Source: Drosophila pseudoobscura
Lineage: Eukaryota > Arthropoda > Insecta > Diptera > Drosophilidae
Direction: 5' to 3'
DNA: 64,000 nucleotides
Assembly: GCF_009870125.1 (NCBI RefSeq)
Contig: NC_046683.1
Span: 13,649,001-13,713,000, forward strand
How positions within the stretch are numbered: position 1 is the stretch's first letter; each line of letters begins with the position of its first letter. Below are positions 25,001 to 38,229 of the stretch, in pieces. The notes beneath the pieces are model-generated. The model saw only the letters and a program-made list of their open reading frames with translations. It was not told the DNA's origin and searched no databases. The translations under genes and the position numbers were made by a program.

Positions 25001-26559
25001 ATAGTCTTGTTTCCTAAGGAATGCTCTACAGTAAACCTTAAAATTCCTGCAAGCTGTGGACTGCGTGCAACAGAACCCAACTCTCTCCTTGTGAGTACGC
25101 GAAAAATTGATATTATTTCATTAGAATTCCCTTAAAGAATGGTTTTAGTATATTTTAAATACTTAAGGAATGGCTGACAATGATGATATTTCGTTATTAC
25201 TTCAATGAAAACCTGGAATCTATAGGTAACCATTTAGAAAATTCTGTTCTTGCTTTAATCTCTCCCTTGAAGGAAATATCTCAGTTCTATTTATAGAATT
25301 TACGTTTATTATGCTGTTTTTAATCATCTCCTTCCACTTTACGCCAATTAGTTGCTCCAGAAATGTTCCCCATAACCGAAAGGAGTTTCCTTTTTGGCTA
25401 CTCAAATATGCAGCCTTTTCAAAAAGTATACGGGCGTATCTATAAATAGAAACCCTTTTACTCTAGATACATATTAAAGTGAGATGTTGCCTCTTTCCCA
25501 CCCAGGCCCCAATCAAACCCCTGGCTTTTGACGGGGCTTAACGCGCGAGAACTCTTTGGCTTTGGGCCTTGTTTGGGGGGATGGGGGGATGGATTTTAGG
25601 GGCTTTGCCATTGGCGTTGCATCATGCCGCACGCAATTTCCACTTGACCTTGACGGCACTGCCTTCCCCCATCCAAAGAGAGAGTGGTGCCCCCTAGTGT
25701 GGTGTCTTCTAGTGTATTCTCCTCCCACCCCTCGCATGACATCACTCCCGATGAAATCGATAAAAGGTTTCCTCCTCAAACAAAAAACCAGCAGACGACA
25801 GATGACAGCCGACAGACGATAGACGAAAATCGGGAGACGACAGAATGACAGTCGACAGGCCGTCGCGGAAAAGAGACATCAATGATAATTATAATAAGTT
25901 GAGCCCCCTGTTTCCTCCGCGTTTCCCCCCTTCATAATCAGATCCAACAACGACAAGACAACGACCGTCACACACACCTCACACCTCACCCCTCTCCCCA
26001 CCACCCCATCCCCCAGCTGATGCTCGCTTGCTGCAAAAGGGGCGGGGGGGCGGGGGCCGTCCGCCGTTTCTTATCTCTGTGTACCTTCTCCGTCTCTCGT
26101 CTTATCTCTTAGCGACGATTCATCGTAGTAGAGCGAGCAGAGAGTTTCCTGACCCCCCGCAAAAACCAAAAAAAAAAAAGAAACCGCAACAACACCAAAG
26201 AAAAAACAAACAAAAAACCAAAGACGAAAGCCGAAAGACTGAAAATAGAACAGAAAATTGTACAACAATAAATATAGGGCACTGCAATCGTGATTTTTCG
26301 AATCCGGAGACAACCTAGAATCGAGAGATGTTTGGACGGCATCGATACCCCATAATCGAGAGATGTTTGGACGGCATAGATACCCTATAATAAAGATTTA
26401 TAGATGCGACGGGGGGTGTTCGATGAAACGACACCCTTCGATCGAGACATTTAGACGCGGATACATCCTGAAATCGGGATCTTGGAATGGGATGGGCTCC
26501 TAAAGTCAAGAGTTCTTAAAGGGAAGACGATCCACAACCGAAACATTCTTTTGGAATAT

Positions 26560-27120
26560 TTATTTTTTTTATTCTTTTATATTTCTGATCAATGTAGTAC
26601 TCCTTCTTATATTAGTATTTAATCGTTTTTATTTTCGTTTATGGTTTTTTTTTCGGTTTTATAGTTCATTTCTTATTATGTATATAGTATTTTTTGTATT
26701 TTATAGTATTTCGTGGTATTTTTTCTAGTATTTTAGAATTTTTCTAGTATTTTAGTATTTTATAGTATTTTTGGTATTTTCATTATTTTTAATTTTTTAG
26801 TGTTTTACTATTTTTATGGTATTTTCAGCTATTTTCCTTTAAATTTATGGTATTTTTTTAAACATTTCTTTGGTATATTGGTGTATTTAAAAAAAAAGTA
26901 TTTTTATGGTATTTTTTTAAGTTTTTTATACTTTTTGTATAGCCTAGTTCTAGTATAAGTTTGGAATTTTATAGTATTTTCTGATTTTTGTGGTATTTTT
27001 TTCTATGATATATTCCATAGTATATTTGAAGTATTATTTAGTATTTTTGGGGTATATGTGCGTTATTAAGGAAGTTGGTGTTTTTGTAGCATTTTTGTAA
27101 AACGGTATTTGATATAGCAT
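26560..27120 (+). repeat. GGTATTTT-motif tract
   Basis: Dense GTATTTT / TAGTATTTT / TGGTATTTT words in plus orientation, with poly-T interruptions, of the same family as 21,410-22,080 and 23,290-23,850. No coding potential is seen. Confidence 0.65.
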
Positions 27121-28489
27121 GGTACTACATACATATTTCAACATATTTTGATCAAATTTGATCGATTTTCAGTTTGTTTTTGGCTACTTTGGGCCTTATT
27201 ATATTATTATTATTATATTTAACTTCATATTCCCACATGGCTGTTGTTTCTTTCTACGAATCGGTAGTATAGGTCAGCCTTCGGTGACAGCCCTGGTCTG
27301 GCGAATCTACCCCCTGAGCCCCACAGTATTAGCCTGTGCCCCACTGCCCAGCAACGGCAGTCGGAAGACCTCCTCCCATCAGAACACAGGGGCGGAGTCG
27401 CCGGCCGAAGGGGAACGTCTCTTCGAGATTATAAATTTCATGCAGACGGGACCTTGGCCAAGGCCCCCCTACCATTTCTCCCAAAAAATTTCGCCTTTAA
27501 TCGTGGGTTTTTGATCGGGGGAGACCTCCCACAATCGAATCGAAATCTGTAATACCTCGAACGCCCCAAACCGCAATCGCAAATGCCCATTGCATACTTT
27601 CTTCTTCCTCTCTCTTGAGTACAGAAAATAAATAACCTAAATAGAAGCCTATATTCATGTATATATGTATATATAGAAAGCCTATATTGCCTATTGCCTA
27701 TATCTCTATCTCTATACTGCTATAAAACGAGTGCATGTGCAGTCTCTGTACTGTGCTGTGCTCTGAGCTCTGTGCCTGTGCTGTTTGAGGCCTCTCCACT
27801 TGAGATTTGCAGTATTTTTTTTGTTTTATCAGCAGCGGCGCCACTCGAAAGCTGATTAAAAAATATACCCCACAAGTGTTGCCCCCAATCGCTCCGCCCT
27901 CGCGTGTCCATCCATCCACCACTCGAATTAAAGTCAATAAAAAATTCAGTGATTTTTTGAAGGGAGCGAAAAATGCGGAGGAATATTCCTATCTTTATTT
28001 CGATGAATTCCTGAGAATCCGCTGTCATTCGCCACTGGAGGTGCCCTCCTGCGGCACGGCATTTGCATGCCACATCGGAGGGTGGGGAGAGACAATCTAA
28101 TTTCCGTCGCAGTTCCTGTTCCTGTTTGGCCTTTCCAAAGGGTCAAAAGGGGGTTCCTGTAGGAGTTCGAAGGGTGGAAAGGGAGCACCTAATGGGTTCC
28201 AGGGGTCAGAAAAGAGCTCCTGTTGGGTCCCAGACTGCAAAAGTGGGGGGGTTCCGGTAGGTTCCAAGGGTCAAATTGTAATTCCTTTAGCGGCTCCAAG
28301 GGGTCAAAGAGTTCACTGACTCCATCCCCCAATCGATCAAGGGAGTCCGAGACACATGCAGACTTCTCCACAGCACTCATTATTTTTCATAGAAGTCTCA
28401 TCCCCAAGGTGCAATTACGCCTGAGCGAAAGGATACATTTTATCCAGAAAATTCATTCAAATTGAATTTAAATACCATAAAAATAGCAC

Positions 28490-28625
28490 ATACAAATCAA
28501 ACAGAAATGCCATAAAATACAAAAAGAAAAAATTGCACATACTACACAACAAAAGTCACCATTAAATACCAGAAAAATACCAGAAAATACCAGAAAATAC
28601 CAGAAAATACTGGAAAATTCCAAAA
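28490..28625 (-). repeat. AAATACCAGA tandem repeat
   Basis: Tandem AAAATACCAG units, densest at about 28,565-28,610. This is the reverse complement of the GGTATTTT word seen elsewhere, so the motif changes strand at about 28 kb. Confidence 0.6.
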
Positions 28626-29974
28626 AATAAGTAAAGCAAATTAACTGATTTTAACTGCTTTTTAGGTAAAATTTTAACCATTTTGTTTTAAACCAAAGTG
28701 AAATTTCCCCTAAGCGAAGGGATACATCCGTTACGGATCCTTTAATTCCAGGATTTCAGAGCTTACTCTGAGAAAACCATCCATAAATTCCACAAGCAAA
28801 ACAAAAATCTGATTCGATTTATTGAATCACGAGTAAACAATACTAAATAAATTATCTTTTAGCTTATTTTCAAGTGGAAATCAATTATCATTTCGTGTGG
28901 CAGGGGGGCCCCCCAAGAAATTAAGTTCGCAATTAAGTTATCTTTGTTTTTTGTTTACCTTTTTGATGAAATTTATTAAATGAATTATGGCGGAAACATA
29001 GCGTACGAGAATGGAACTACATAAATATGAAACAATGATTCCCTGGGGGTATTACTTCTATTCAATGATTTTCTGCATAGAATCTATATCATAATTAAGC
29101 CCATCACCCAAGAAACATCCAATTTCTATGCGATTACAGACCCCAGAATGGCGTGTCTTTCATCTTTCATCTTATTGGACACCCCAACAGCACATGTGTG
29201 CAACATCTGAGGGACACCGCGCGGCGTGCCGAACCGGGGCCGTCTTTCACGCCTGTCTGTCACGCAAATAATGAGAGCAATACGAAAACAATACAAGAAA
29301 TACAAGAAAGAAAAGGGGCAACAAAAAAAAACGACCCCACCAGAGAGACTCTACACATTTAAAAAAAAAATATATAAAAACTAAATGAAAATATACTATA
29401 AATAGATCTACGTTCTATGGAAAACTATTGTTTGCTTTTTGTGTGGAACGTTGGAACGTGCACCCTGTGGAAGGGGTGGAGGGGTGGAGGGGGGTGGGGG
29501 CGAATCGAATCTTGGGAATCAAAACTTATTTGTTAATCAATCAATTTGTATGTGTCGTCAAATGTTGTCTTGTCCGTCAACGCGCAATGATTCTTCCACT
29601 TAATTGCTTCCCATTTTGGACGGATCGTTAAATGTCTCTATAAAAAGTTCGGGGGATTATCATATGATCTCTTCCACCGCCTTCTCCTCCGACTCTTCCT
29701 CGACTACGGCCTGCTGCTTCCCTCTTTCCCGCTCCACTTGAATTTTTTCGGTTTAGAATTTTCGTTATCTTTGCAGAAAATAAGAGATATCAACAAATTT
29801 TTAATTCAAATTGGATGGTGGGTTGTGGCAAGGTTAGGGGGGAGGAGGGTAGGGGATGGAAGGGGTCGGAGGGAAGATAGCTATAAAGAGACTTTGGAAT
29901 GGATTAGTCATAGCTTGAAAAATGCCGGTTGTTCATGGGAAACATTGGGGGGCAAAAATATTATCGTGGATGTA

Positions 29975-30545
29975 CCAGAAATATACCAAATTATACAACA
30001 TACATATATACGAAATATATGGCAAAAGTATACCAAATACCAAGTTTATACTGAAGATATATCAAAAACATTCCAATTTGAGACCAAAAAAATACCAAAG
30101 AGTGGATAAAAAATATACAAAAGAGGGAACAGAAAAAATTTCAGAGAGTAGATAAAAGAAAATACTAAAGGGGGAACAAAAAATATACCAAGAGTGAACA
30201 AAAAATATACCAGAGAGTAAACAAAAAGAAAATACCAAAGAGTAAACACAAAAATATGACAAAGAGTGAACCAAAAGTATACCAAAGAATGAACAAAAAA
30301 TATACCAAAGAATGATCAAACAATATACCAAAGAGTGAACCAAAATAAATACCAAAGAGTGAATACAAAATATACAAAAGAGGGAATAAAAAATATACAA
30401 AAGAGGGAACAGAAAAAATACCAAAGAGTGGATAAAAAATATACAAAAGAGGGAACAAAAAATATACCAAAGAGTGAACAAAAAAAAATACTAAAGAAGG
30501 AACAAAAAATATACCAAGGAGTGAACCAAAAATAATACCAAAGTA
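29975..30545 (-). repeat. Minisatellite, unit about 23-24 bp (AAATATACCAAAGAGTGAAC)
   Basis: About twenty imperfect tandem units reading AAAAATATACCAAAGAGTGA plus ACA, with variants (AAAAGAGGGAACA, AGAATGATCAAAC). The conserved core ATATACC is the reverse complement of the GGTATAT word common in the window. The Lys/Tyr-rich frames it opens are by-products. Confidence 0.8.
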
Positions 30546-31139
30546 CATATTATTTTCAGTATTTTTTAAAGTTTATCTTGAGATATGTATCTTCTGTTCC
30601 AATTTACATTTTGATGCATGGAAAAACCTTCCATTTCTGTAAGAGGATGCTCTCTCACTCTCCCTCACTTTCCTTTGCCATGCGTTTCAGCGGCTGTTCC
30701 GTCGAGTGCTGACATTTGGCCAAACTAATCTCATTTATGCCCCCAAAAGTGTTGGCCAAACACAGAGGCAGAGGCAGAGGCAGAACTCAAGGGGAACGAA
30801 TGCCTGACAGGTTCGAGTGTTGCCCCAGGGGGCAGTAACGGCCAATGAAGGGCAATGAAGAGGCAAAAGAACTGCCCAAGAGCGTGAACAGTAGGGAGGC
30901 ACTGGCAGCACTCGAGTGGAGGCGCCGCCGCCACTCCATTCATTCATGGGGTAAAAAGAAAAGTGTGTGATAATTGTGTTTGGTCAGTCATCAGTCCATC
31001 AAATGGGAATGAAGAGGAGGAGCTTGAAGAGACTTTGCCACACTTTGAGGCAACTAATTGCTGGTCTCCTCCTCCTTTAGTGTGTGTGTGTGTGTGTCTA
31101 TTCCACTGTCAAAAGCCTGTCAGTCACTCCTCCATCTCC

Positions 31140-31186
<47 letters not shown>
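31140..31186. repeat. (TC)n microsatellite
   Basis: An uninterrupted CT dinucleotide run of roughly twenty units, immediately after a (TG)n run near 31,079-31,096. Confidence 0.9.
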
Positions 31187-31188
<2 letters not shown>

Positions 31189-34100
31189 CTCCACACATCT
31201 CTATCGTTTGTTGCATGCATGATTGATGGCATTGATTGATCGATGCTGCTCGAAGCAAAAGCAATGCCTGATCATTGGCATGTCGATCAAATTAGCAATT
31301 AGATAAACATTCGAAACAATAAATAAATACAAAAAAAAAACCAGAGCGAGAGCGCGCTACCAAACGGCTTATGACTTTGTTATGAAATTAAATTGCAAAT
31401 TAAAATTATAATTAAATTGTTTAACAACAAGAACGAGCTGCAGAGCACAGGTTAACAATGTTTCTGTGGATACTCTTCTAACCGATGATGGAATACGAAT
31501 TAATACACAATATAATCAATAAAAATATATATGTATATAGCTATGGGTGGCATCCCCCCATTCATTTGGGGTTAGAGAGGATTAGTTAAATAATTTTCGT
31601 CAGATCTTGGAGCATTTGTGAGGTAGAAACAAACCAATAGAGATATTCATATAAAATTATGTATAATTAATTGATAATTTGCATGTGTAATCCAAATCCA
31701 TTATTCTACAATTTTCTTTCTTTAATGCCATGGAATTTTCTTTCACTCTTTTTTTCCTTAACTGCTGTATTCTTGTTTTTACTTCCAAAGAGCATCAAAG
31801 GTTCGACGTTTTTGCCTTTTTTCGCTCTATAAATTTTCAACATGTCTGAGCACCAAAGCACACCATCGGACAGACAAAACAAACACGAAACGGAGGCGTC
31901 GCAACGATTTGGCTTGAATTTCGAACAAATTTGTTACGCGTGCGCCGCGTCGGCTTTGAAATTAGCTGCGGAATCTACGCTGCTGCTGCTGCTGCCGCTG
32001 CTGCTTTTTCTCTGCTACGCCTCTGCTTTGAGATTTTACGACACCACTTCTCTTCGGCTTTGCTTTTACTCTGCTCCAGCTTTTGCTCTGCTCTCTGTTA
32101 TCTCCTCTCTCCTTTTATCCTACACATGTGATGAACGGGCTCTAGTCTTCATCTATCGACTCTCCACCAACCGACCCGCCAGAGGAGTCTCGGGTCTCCA
32201 GTGCTCTTCGCACTTTGCCGATGGCTCTGGCGCTGCCACTGCTCTCCCATTTATCGCCTGCTACTCTCCACTCCACACTCTACTAAAGCAAGGAGCATGT
32301 GTGCCTGTGTGAAATGAGATTGTATACGTGCACAGCCGCTGCATCGTTTACAACCAGCTTTAAGCTGTTTCCTCTCTCTCTCTCTTTGCCTGCAACTCTC
32401 CACTGCAATACACTCCGCGCCTCTTCAAGCCTCTCGTCTGCTGACCGCTCCTCTCCCAGCCACGCTTCTCATCTCCTCTCCTCAGCCAAGCCACTCTTCT
32501 CCTCACCATCTCCCTCCGCCACCCTAACACTAGCAGAAAATTAAATCAATGCGCGCGCTTTTGGTGTAAGTAGCTTTGTTTTATTTTGTTTCTTTTTTTT
32601 CGCTTCGAATACGATCAATGCCTACGATGTGCTTGTTGTTGTTGTAGCCACGGAGTATCTCACTTTTAGTTTCAACGCCGCGGCGTCAAGCTGCTGTTTG
32701 AGCCATTTACACAGTTGTTGCTGTTTGGTCTGTTCGCCCGCCCCTCTGTCCATCTGTCCACTCGCCCCCCGTCTGGCGGGGCGGCCGGCACGTTTTTGTC
32801 AGGGTTGCCAGCGTGAGTTCATTTTAATTGCCAGCAGCAGCAGCACACATTCCACAGTAGTCCGACGGACGAGACGCGACGCGAAACAGAGACAGGGACA
32901 GACGGACACACAGATAGAAGTACGATTACGAGTCACTGCAGTGGCAGTGGCAGTGCCACCACCACAGAGGCTGCAACTTCGTCTAAAAGGAGCTTGGCTA
33001 CAATCATTTGGGGTGGGAAGGGAGGGGGGTTTGGGGTCAAATTGGAATTCCTGGCAATAGATTTGATTGACTACCAGTTAAATACTCCTCAAAGTCCCAT
33101 AAAAGGAGGGGCCCCGTCAAGTCTCATTTGCCTGAAAAGTTCATTCAACTTTTTTTCGTACTTGGAAAACAAATTTAAAAATTAACGAACAATTATGCAT
33201 TTAACAATTAGTTTTGTATAGGCATGTGGAGCCATGTGAGGCTAAGGGTTAAACATTAGAAGAAAAAGATGTCTCAAAATAAAAAGAAAGGATATTCCAT
33301 AATACGATATAACGGGAACGGGAAGAAGCGGCAAGGACCGCGGCTCTACCTGGCACCTGGAAATCGAGAATCACAGACCATCAGTCCCAGAGGCAGAGAC
33401 AGAAGAAGACCTTTTTTCTGCTTTAGGGTCCCCATGGATTGCGACTAGTTTTGGCCAGAAAATCTCACTGTCTTGGAGACCAGACCCAGAGAAAACAGCA
33501 CGAATGAGCCTCAAAGAAGGGGCTCAACCAATACGAGAGAGACATTTGCAGGGAGTTTTCCAGCTAAATAAATATACTTGAGGGGATATACCATATCTAG
33601 GGATACTTCTGCTCAAAGTTTGGAGGGATACTCGACCGATTCTCCATAGAAACTTCATCGCTCCTAACCCCAGAACTCCCCATAGAATCAAAATCTAGTA
33701 TTTTCACAAGCTCTTGGCGCTTTTTTTCGACATTTTGCATATTTGAGTTTCAAAGAAAACAGGTTCTTTTACTGCAGTTTTAATGCCACAGCAGACATAC
33801 AGAAGTTGCAATGCCACGGTGTGTGGAGGTGGGGGGTTATGGCCACAATCGGTGGCAAATACCTCAAAGTATTTGGGTCGCAAATGGCAATTCTCTCAGG
33901 GAGAAAATTGATTTCTAATTAAAATTAAAAAAAAAACATTTTGCATGTGCAAATTTTCTCACACGTGCCCGTGCCGCACCCTAAAGGCAAGGTCTCCCCC
34001 TCTCTCCCCGTCTCTCTCTCTCTCTCTTCATGTGTCACCTTTGCATGCCTCATGCCTCATGCCCCGTCGTATGTCGTATCTCTCGTTAGCCATTTGTGGG

Positions 34101-34724
34101 TCAAGAGTGACATTTGTGTTAACGTCTTTGGCTTTGCCTTTTTGGCCTTTTTTCTGCTATTTGTGGTTGGAGGTGGAGGTGGAACCCTCCCACACCCCCA
34201 CATCCTTCTCCTCTGGTGCCCTGATTATCGAGAAAACAGGTGGGGGTGCGACACACACACACACACAGTGCTGTAATTTTTTTTGCTTCTTTTGGATTAT
34301 TAAACGCTTGTCCCACATATCCCGCATCGCCCAATCGAATGGGGGAATCGCACACGCCCCCATCCATATTCCACTTTCAAGCGCCAATTAGTGGCATGTA
34401 GGCGCTAAAATTAATTTGTTTGCCGCCAAATGTGGCACAGCAGCCAGCTAAATGTATACAAAATAGCGGAGATCTACAGATCTACACAAACGGAACAGCA
34501 ATCGAGGATGTTCGGAGGGGGGAAATAGATCGAAAATGTGGCTTAAACTGCCACTTGGGTGTGAAACACCCATTCATCGTTCAACGTTTAAAAGATCGTT
34601 GAAATACGTTTAAAAAACTAATTTACAAAGTCTTCAAAGATCGTGATAAAAGAGTTTTAACGAAGAGAGGAAATACCCTCCAGCAAATTGCACTTAATTA
34701 AATGGTTAACCATTGATTAGTGGT

Positions 34725-35095
34725 AGGAGAAATGAAGAGAAACAGAACGAACATAGGGGTGGGGAGGGGGAAGGGGAAGGGAGAGAGCAGGATTGTGCAA
34801 AGCTCGCGTGAAATTAAATGACAGACAAATAGCAACAACAAAATGCGATTTCTCTTCCCGGCGCCCGCATTGTTGCTGCTGCTGAGAGACCAAACCGAAG
34901 CTCACGTAAAATAAAACGAAGCGGTGTCGTCCCGTTTGCCGACACAAACGATCAAGTCTGCCGAGGGGGACTGCTATGCATGCGCTTGCATTGCTGCGAG
35001 AGAGCCACCGATGGAATTGGAGAGAGCGATAGCAAGAGGGAGAGATCAATGGGAATGAATTGCAAGTGTGTGCAATGCGTGTGCTTAGGTAAAGC
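34725..35095 (-). repeat. Dispersed repeat R1, copy b (inverted relative to copy a)
   Basis: The reverse complement of this stretch aligns by eye with 11,640-12,050 across several hundred bases with small gaps. Shared words include GACGACACC, GAGCTTCGGTTTG, TCTCTCAGCAGCAGCA and CTTTGCACA. Both copies lie in the same 30-kb gene-free region but in opposite orientation. It could be a degraded transposon LTR or a duplicated regulatory segment. Confidence 0.55.
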
Positions 35096-36599
35096 GGAGT
35101 CAGTCCTCCCGTTTCGTGGGTGGTTCACAAAAAAAAAAACAAAAACAAGAACGAAGTGGGACTGCGCAGCGCTCGCGGCGTATGGAAAGAGAGAGAGACA
35201 ATCGCTCTGTCTCTCTATCTTTGACAAATGGATGATTGGCACACACACATTGAATATCCTTCTATTCCTTCCAAAGCGATCTCCTTCTCCTTTCACTTTC
35301 TATATCCACAATGAATATTCTTCTTTTCTTCAAACTTTTTTACTCTTCCAAAGAGATCAAAGCTGCCTCTCTCTCTCTCTCTCATAGAGTAGCTGTAGTG
35401 TATCCTACTGTTCGTCTTTCCCCTTTGCCCCTGTGTCGGTGTGTGTGTGTTTGTGTTATTTGTATTATTTTCAAACAAATGAACAAATTCTTTTGTTGCG
35501 AGCAAAATATGCGTTTTGGCTGACGGAGGTGGGGGTGACATAAAAATACAGGTGACAGGTTGCTGCCGCAGCCGCAGGAACGTACGTGACATGCATGCAA
35601 ATGCATTATGCACATGCCCCTACATGTCGCACCTTGCGCGCTTCAAAGCTTCTTGCGATAACAAAAACTGTTCAAACTGAATGAAAGAATCACTTAAGGC
35701 GTTACAATTTTCGCTTGATTTCCTCCCCCCCCCCTCCCCACCCACACAGTAGTGAAAGAAAATCAGGTTTAATGTGGGAGATACCCTTGTTTTACATTTT
35801 CATTTAGAAATGTTTTGTGCCATGGAAAATGGTGTGAGAAAATTAGAAATGGATTTCATGGAATTATTGGAAGATCTAATTTTTCTTGATATTTTTTACC
35901 TTAAATTTAGCTGAATTTTTCCTTCCCGAATACTATTTCATTTCATGCCCGAAATATCATTTGTAATAGACTACAAGATTCAACGATTTGCAACGCTGTG
36001 GCAGTGAAACACTGTGCCTGTGGTTGGGGGCCCTTCTGCCCCTCTGCCCTTCTGCTTCCGTTGCGGTGGTGCTGCCTGTTAGTGCCGTTGTTGACACGCT
36101 CTAGAGTGTCGTCTCTGAACCCAAGAGCATCCCATCCATCCATACGTATCATCTGCTTCATCTTCATCATCGTGGCGTTGCATCATTGCGTTGCAAACTG
36201 CGAGCAGAGGGGGAGGAGTAAGAGGAGGCAAAGTGCATTCTAATGAAAGTTCAATGAACTGTGAACCACACAATTCTCTCATTCTGTTCGCCCATGTGGA
36301 TGCTCAGTCCTTCACTGATGCAGCTGCCTCCTCCTCCTCTCCCCCTGGCGCTGCTGCTGCTGCTGCCTCCACATATGTTGCACGCACATTGCAAATTAAC
36401 ACAAAGCTGCGTTGTGCTCCCCCTCCGACGGACTCTTTCGCTTGCGTTTCAGCAAAAATTCATTTCTTATACGTATGCATGTAGATCTTTCAATGCCACA
36501 ATAGGTGTGGAAAAATATCTTTCAAAATTAATTTAATTAATTAATTTGTTAAACAAAAAAAAACCTCTAAAATATGAAAATATTTGCGGCAGAAAGAGG

Positions 36600-36935
36600 G
36601 TTTTTTATATACTCGTTACATTTCCCATTCGTTACTCGCTACTCGAACTAGTTGGGTAATGACACTCGCTACGATATACTCGTTACATGTCACACTCGTT
36701 ACTTTCCACATACCACTCGTTAGATGCCACTTGTACCCCACTCATTACGTAAGATGGCTCAAATCTTTACTCGTTACTTGTACACAACTCGCTATTAGCA
36801 ACTCCTTAAGTACGACCTCGTTACATACCATTTTTTGTTCATGTTCCCCACTAGTTATGTACACCCTCCAAGCTCCTACATGCCACTTCATGCCACACTC
36901 GTTACATGTGCTACACTCGTTATGTATGTCACTCA
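36600..36935 (+). repeat. ACTCGTTACATG-type array
   Basis: At least fifteen copies of (CA)CTCGTTAC, spaced about 15-30 bases and joined by ATGTCACA-, ATGCCACT- and TACACA-like words. It resembles the looser TCGTTACTTT array in the rut intron at 9,265-9,730. Confidence 0.65.
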
Positions 36936-38229
36936 CGTCACGTGATGGCTGGCCCCCATGAATATCCTTGAACTCGGAAAGAGTGAAAACACTTTCGGGG
37001 GCGACCTTTTAGTGTAAACAATAAAAATGGAATAAATGAAATATTTATGCACTTAAGAGCGACACAACAACAACAGCAACAATAATAATATAATAGCCAT
37101 AAAACCAAAGCCACACACGAGAGAAATGCAACCGAGAAGAGGCAATGCCACATGCCACTGACAACAAGAGGCAAGAGGCAACAGCAGCAGCAGTAGCAGG
37201 AGGCGGGAGGTGGCTAGGACATTGTTTCGTGTGAAAAAGAAGGCCAAAGAGTAGGCAGAAGGCCAATGCACCAGCCACTGGTGGAAAGACACTCCTCTCT
37301 TCGTAGATTTCAGGGATCCATAGGAAAACAAAAGAGAAAGAGTGTGAGATCCACAAAAGGTGCCAAAAATAAAGAAGTTCCCCTAAGCGAAAGGACACAC
37401 TAATCCAATAAGAGAATATACACTGTCTAGTCTGTAGGTCCCAATGCAATGGGATCCCCAATATTTGTCGTACACCAAAATTTGTGACTCTGTCAGACAG
37501 ACAGAGAGAGAGAGAGGAAGAGACATCGCACGACTCTTTCCCCCTTTCACAAAAATATTCTATCAATTGCAAAATAAAAAAAGAAACAAAGGGCCCGCAT
37601 AATTCAAAGTCGGGACGACAAAAAGCTTCCCAAGGACAGGGGACAGATAGCCGCCCTTGGAGCAGAGAACGAGAGGAGGGGCAGAGGCAGTCAGACAGGC
37701 AGAAGAAGAAGGGGCACGCAACATTCCTGCAACGGCAACAGAGTTCCACAGAAAGTGTTATTTCTTTCCCATGAGATTGTAACAGATTGAACAGAAAACA
37801 CCTTAAATATTATTAATATTTCAAGCCCAAAGATTTACCCAAAAAAAAAAAGAAACATTTTTCAATTAGTTTACTGCAAATTTCCTATGAAATGCTCTTT
37901 GATTAAAGACATTGGAAAAGCGGGGATACACATAGAAACAATAAATTTAGCATAATTTAAGCTAACTAATATTTAAACACACATTCCCACATCTATAGAG
38001 GTTAGGTTTTTTTTTCTTTACATTCCCTTTTGATTGCCCTTTGCCTGTTCATCCTTAGAATACCATAGGATTTCCCTTAAGAAACTCAGATTTCTTTAGA
38101 ACTTTTTACAAGTTCTTGTTTTTTTATAAGTTTTCCACTCGATTTCCTTCATTTAAAATGCAATTTGCATGGAAAACATCTACAATATTCTGTGCCCAAA
38201 AATGTTCTTCTTTTTTGTAAATATTATTT

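Larger units (their letters stand above)
18570..29970. other. Gene-free region, middle part
   Basis: No gene is seen. The interval contains (CA)n near 19,741-19,767, a G12 run near 20,860, plus-strand GGTATTTT tracts (about 21,410-22,080, 23,290-23,850, 24,820-25,000, 26,560-27,120), GGACAC repeats near 24,396-24,420, a 36-bp tandem duplication near 26,317-26,388 (AATCGAGAGATGTTTGGACG) and GTTCCAAGGGTCAAA-like repeats near 28,100-28,310. More GC-rich islands at about 22,080-22,345 and 27,265-27,450 could be conserved noncoding elements, but nothing identifies them. Confidence 0.4.
30546..38229. other. Gene-free region, distal part
   Basis: No conserved coding sequence is seen. Notable content: the (TC)n tract, CT-rich stretches at 31,960-32,530 and 32,640-33,000, repeat R1 copy b, an ACTCGTTAC array at 36,600-36,930, and CA/GT tracts near 34,250 and 35,440. 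Probably long intron or intergenic DNA upstream of rut. Confidence 0.4.

Noticed and set aside
30046..30548. Minus-strand frames of about 130 codons resembling a multi-pass membrane protein (Phe/Leu/Val repeats)
   Set aside because: They are a by-product of the 23-24 bp minisatellite, and several frames are open at once.
31842..32312. A 156-codon plus-strand open frame starting MSEHQSTPSD with a good start context
   Set aside because: The translated sequence after about 40 codons is Leu/Ser/Cys-rich, as expected from CT-rich DNA. No domain, no splice structure and no recognisable relative support it.
36938..37749. Minus-strand frame of 234 codons with hydrophobic segments
   Set aside because: It is mostly Leu/Cys/Ser/Val from low-complexity DNA. 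No family resemblance and no splice partners were found.
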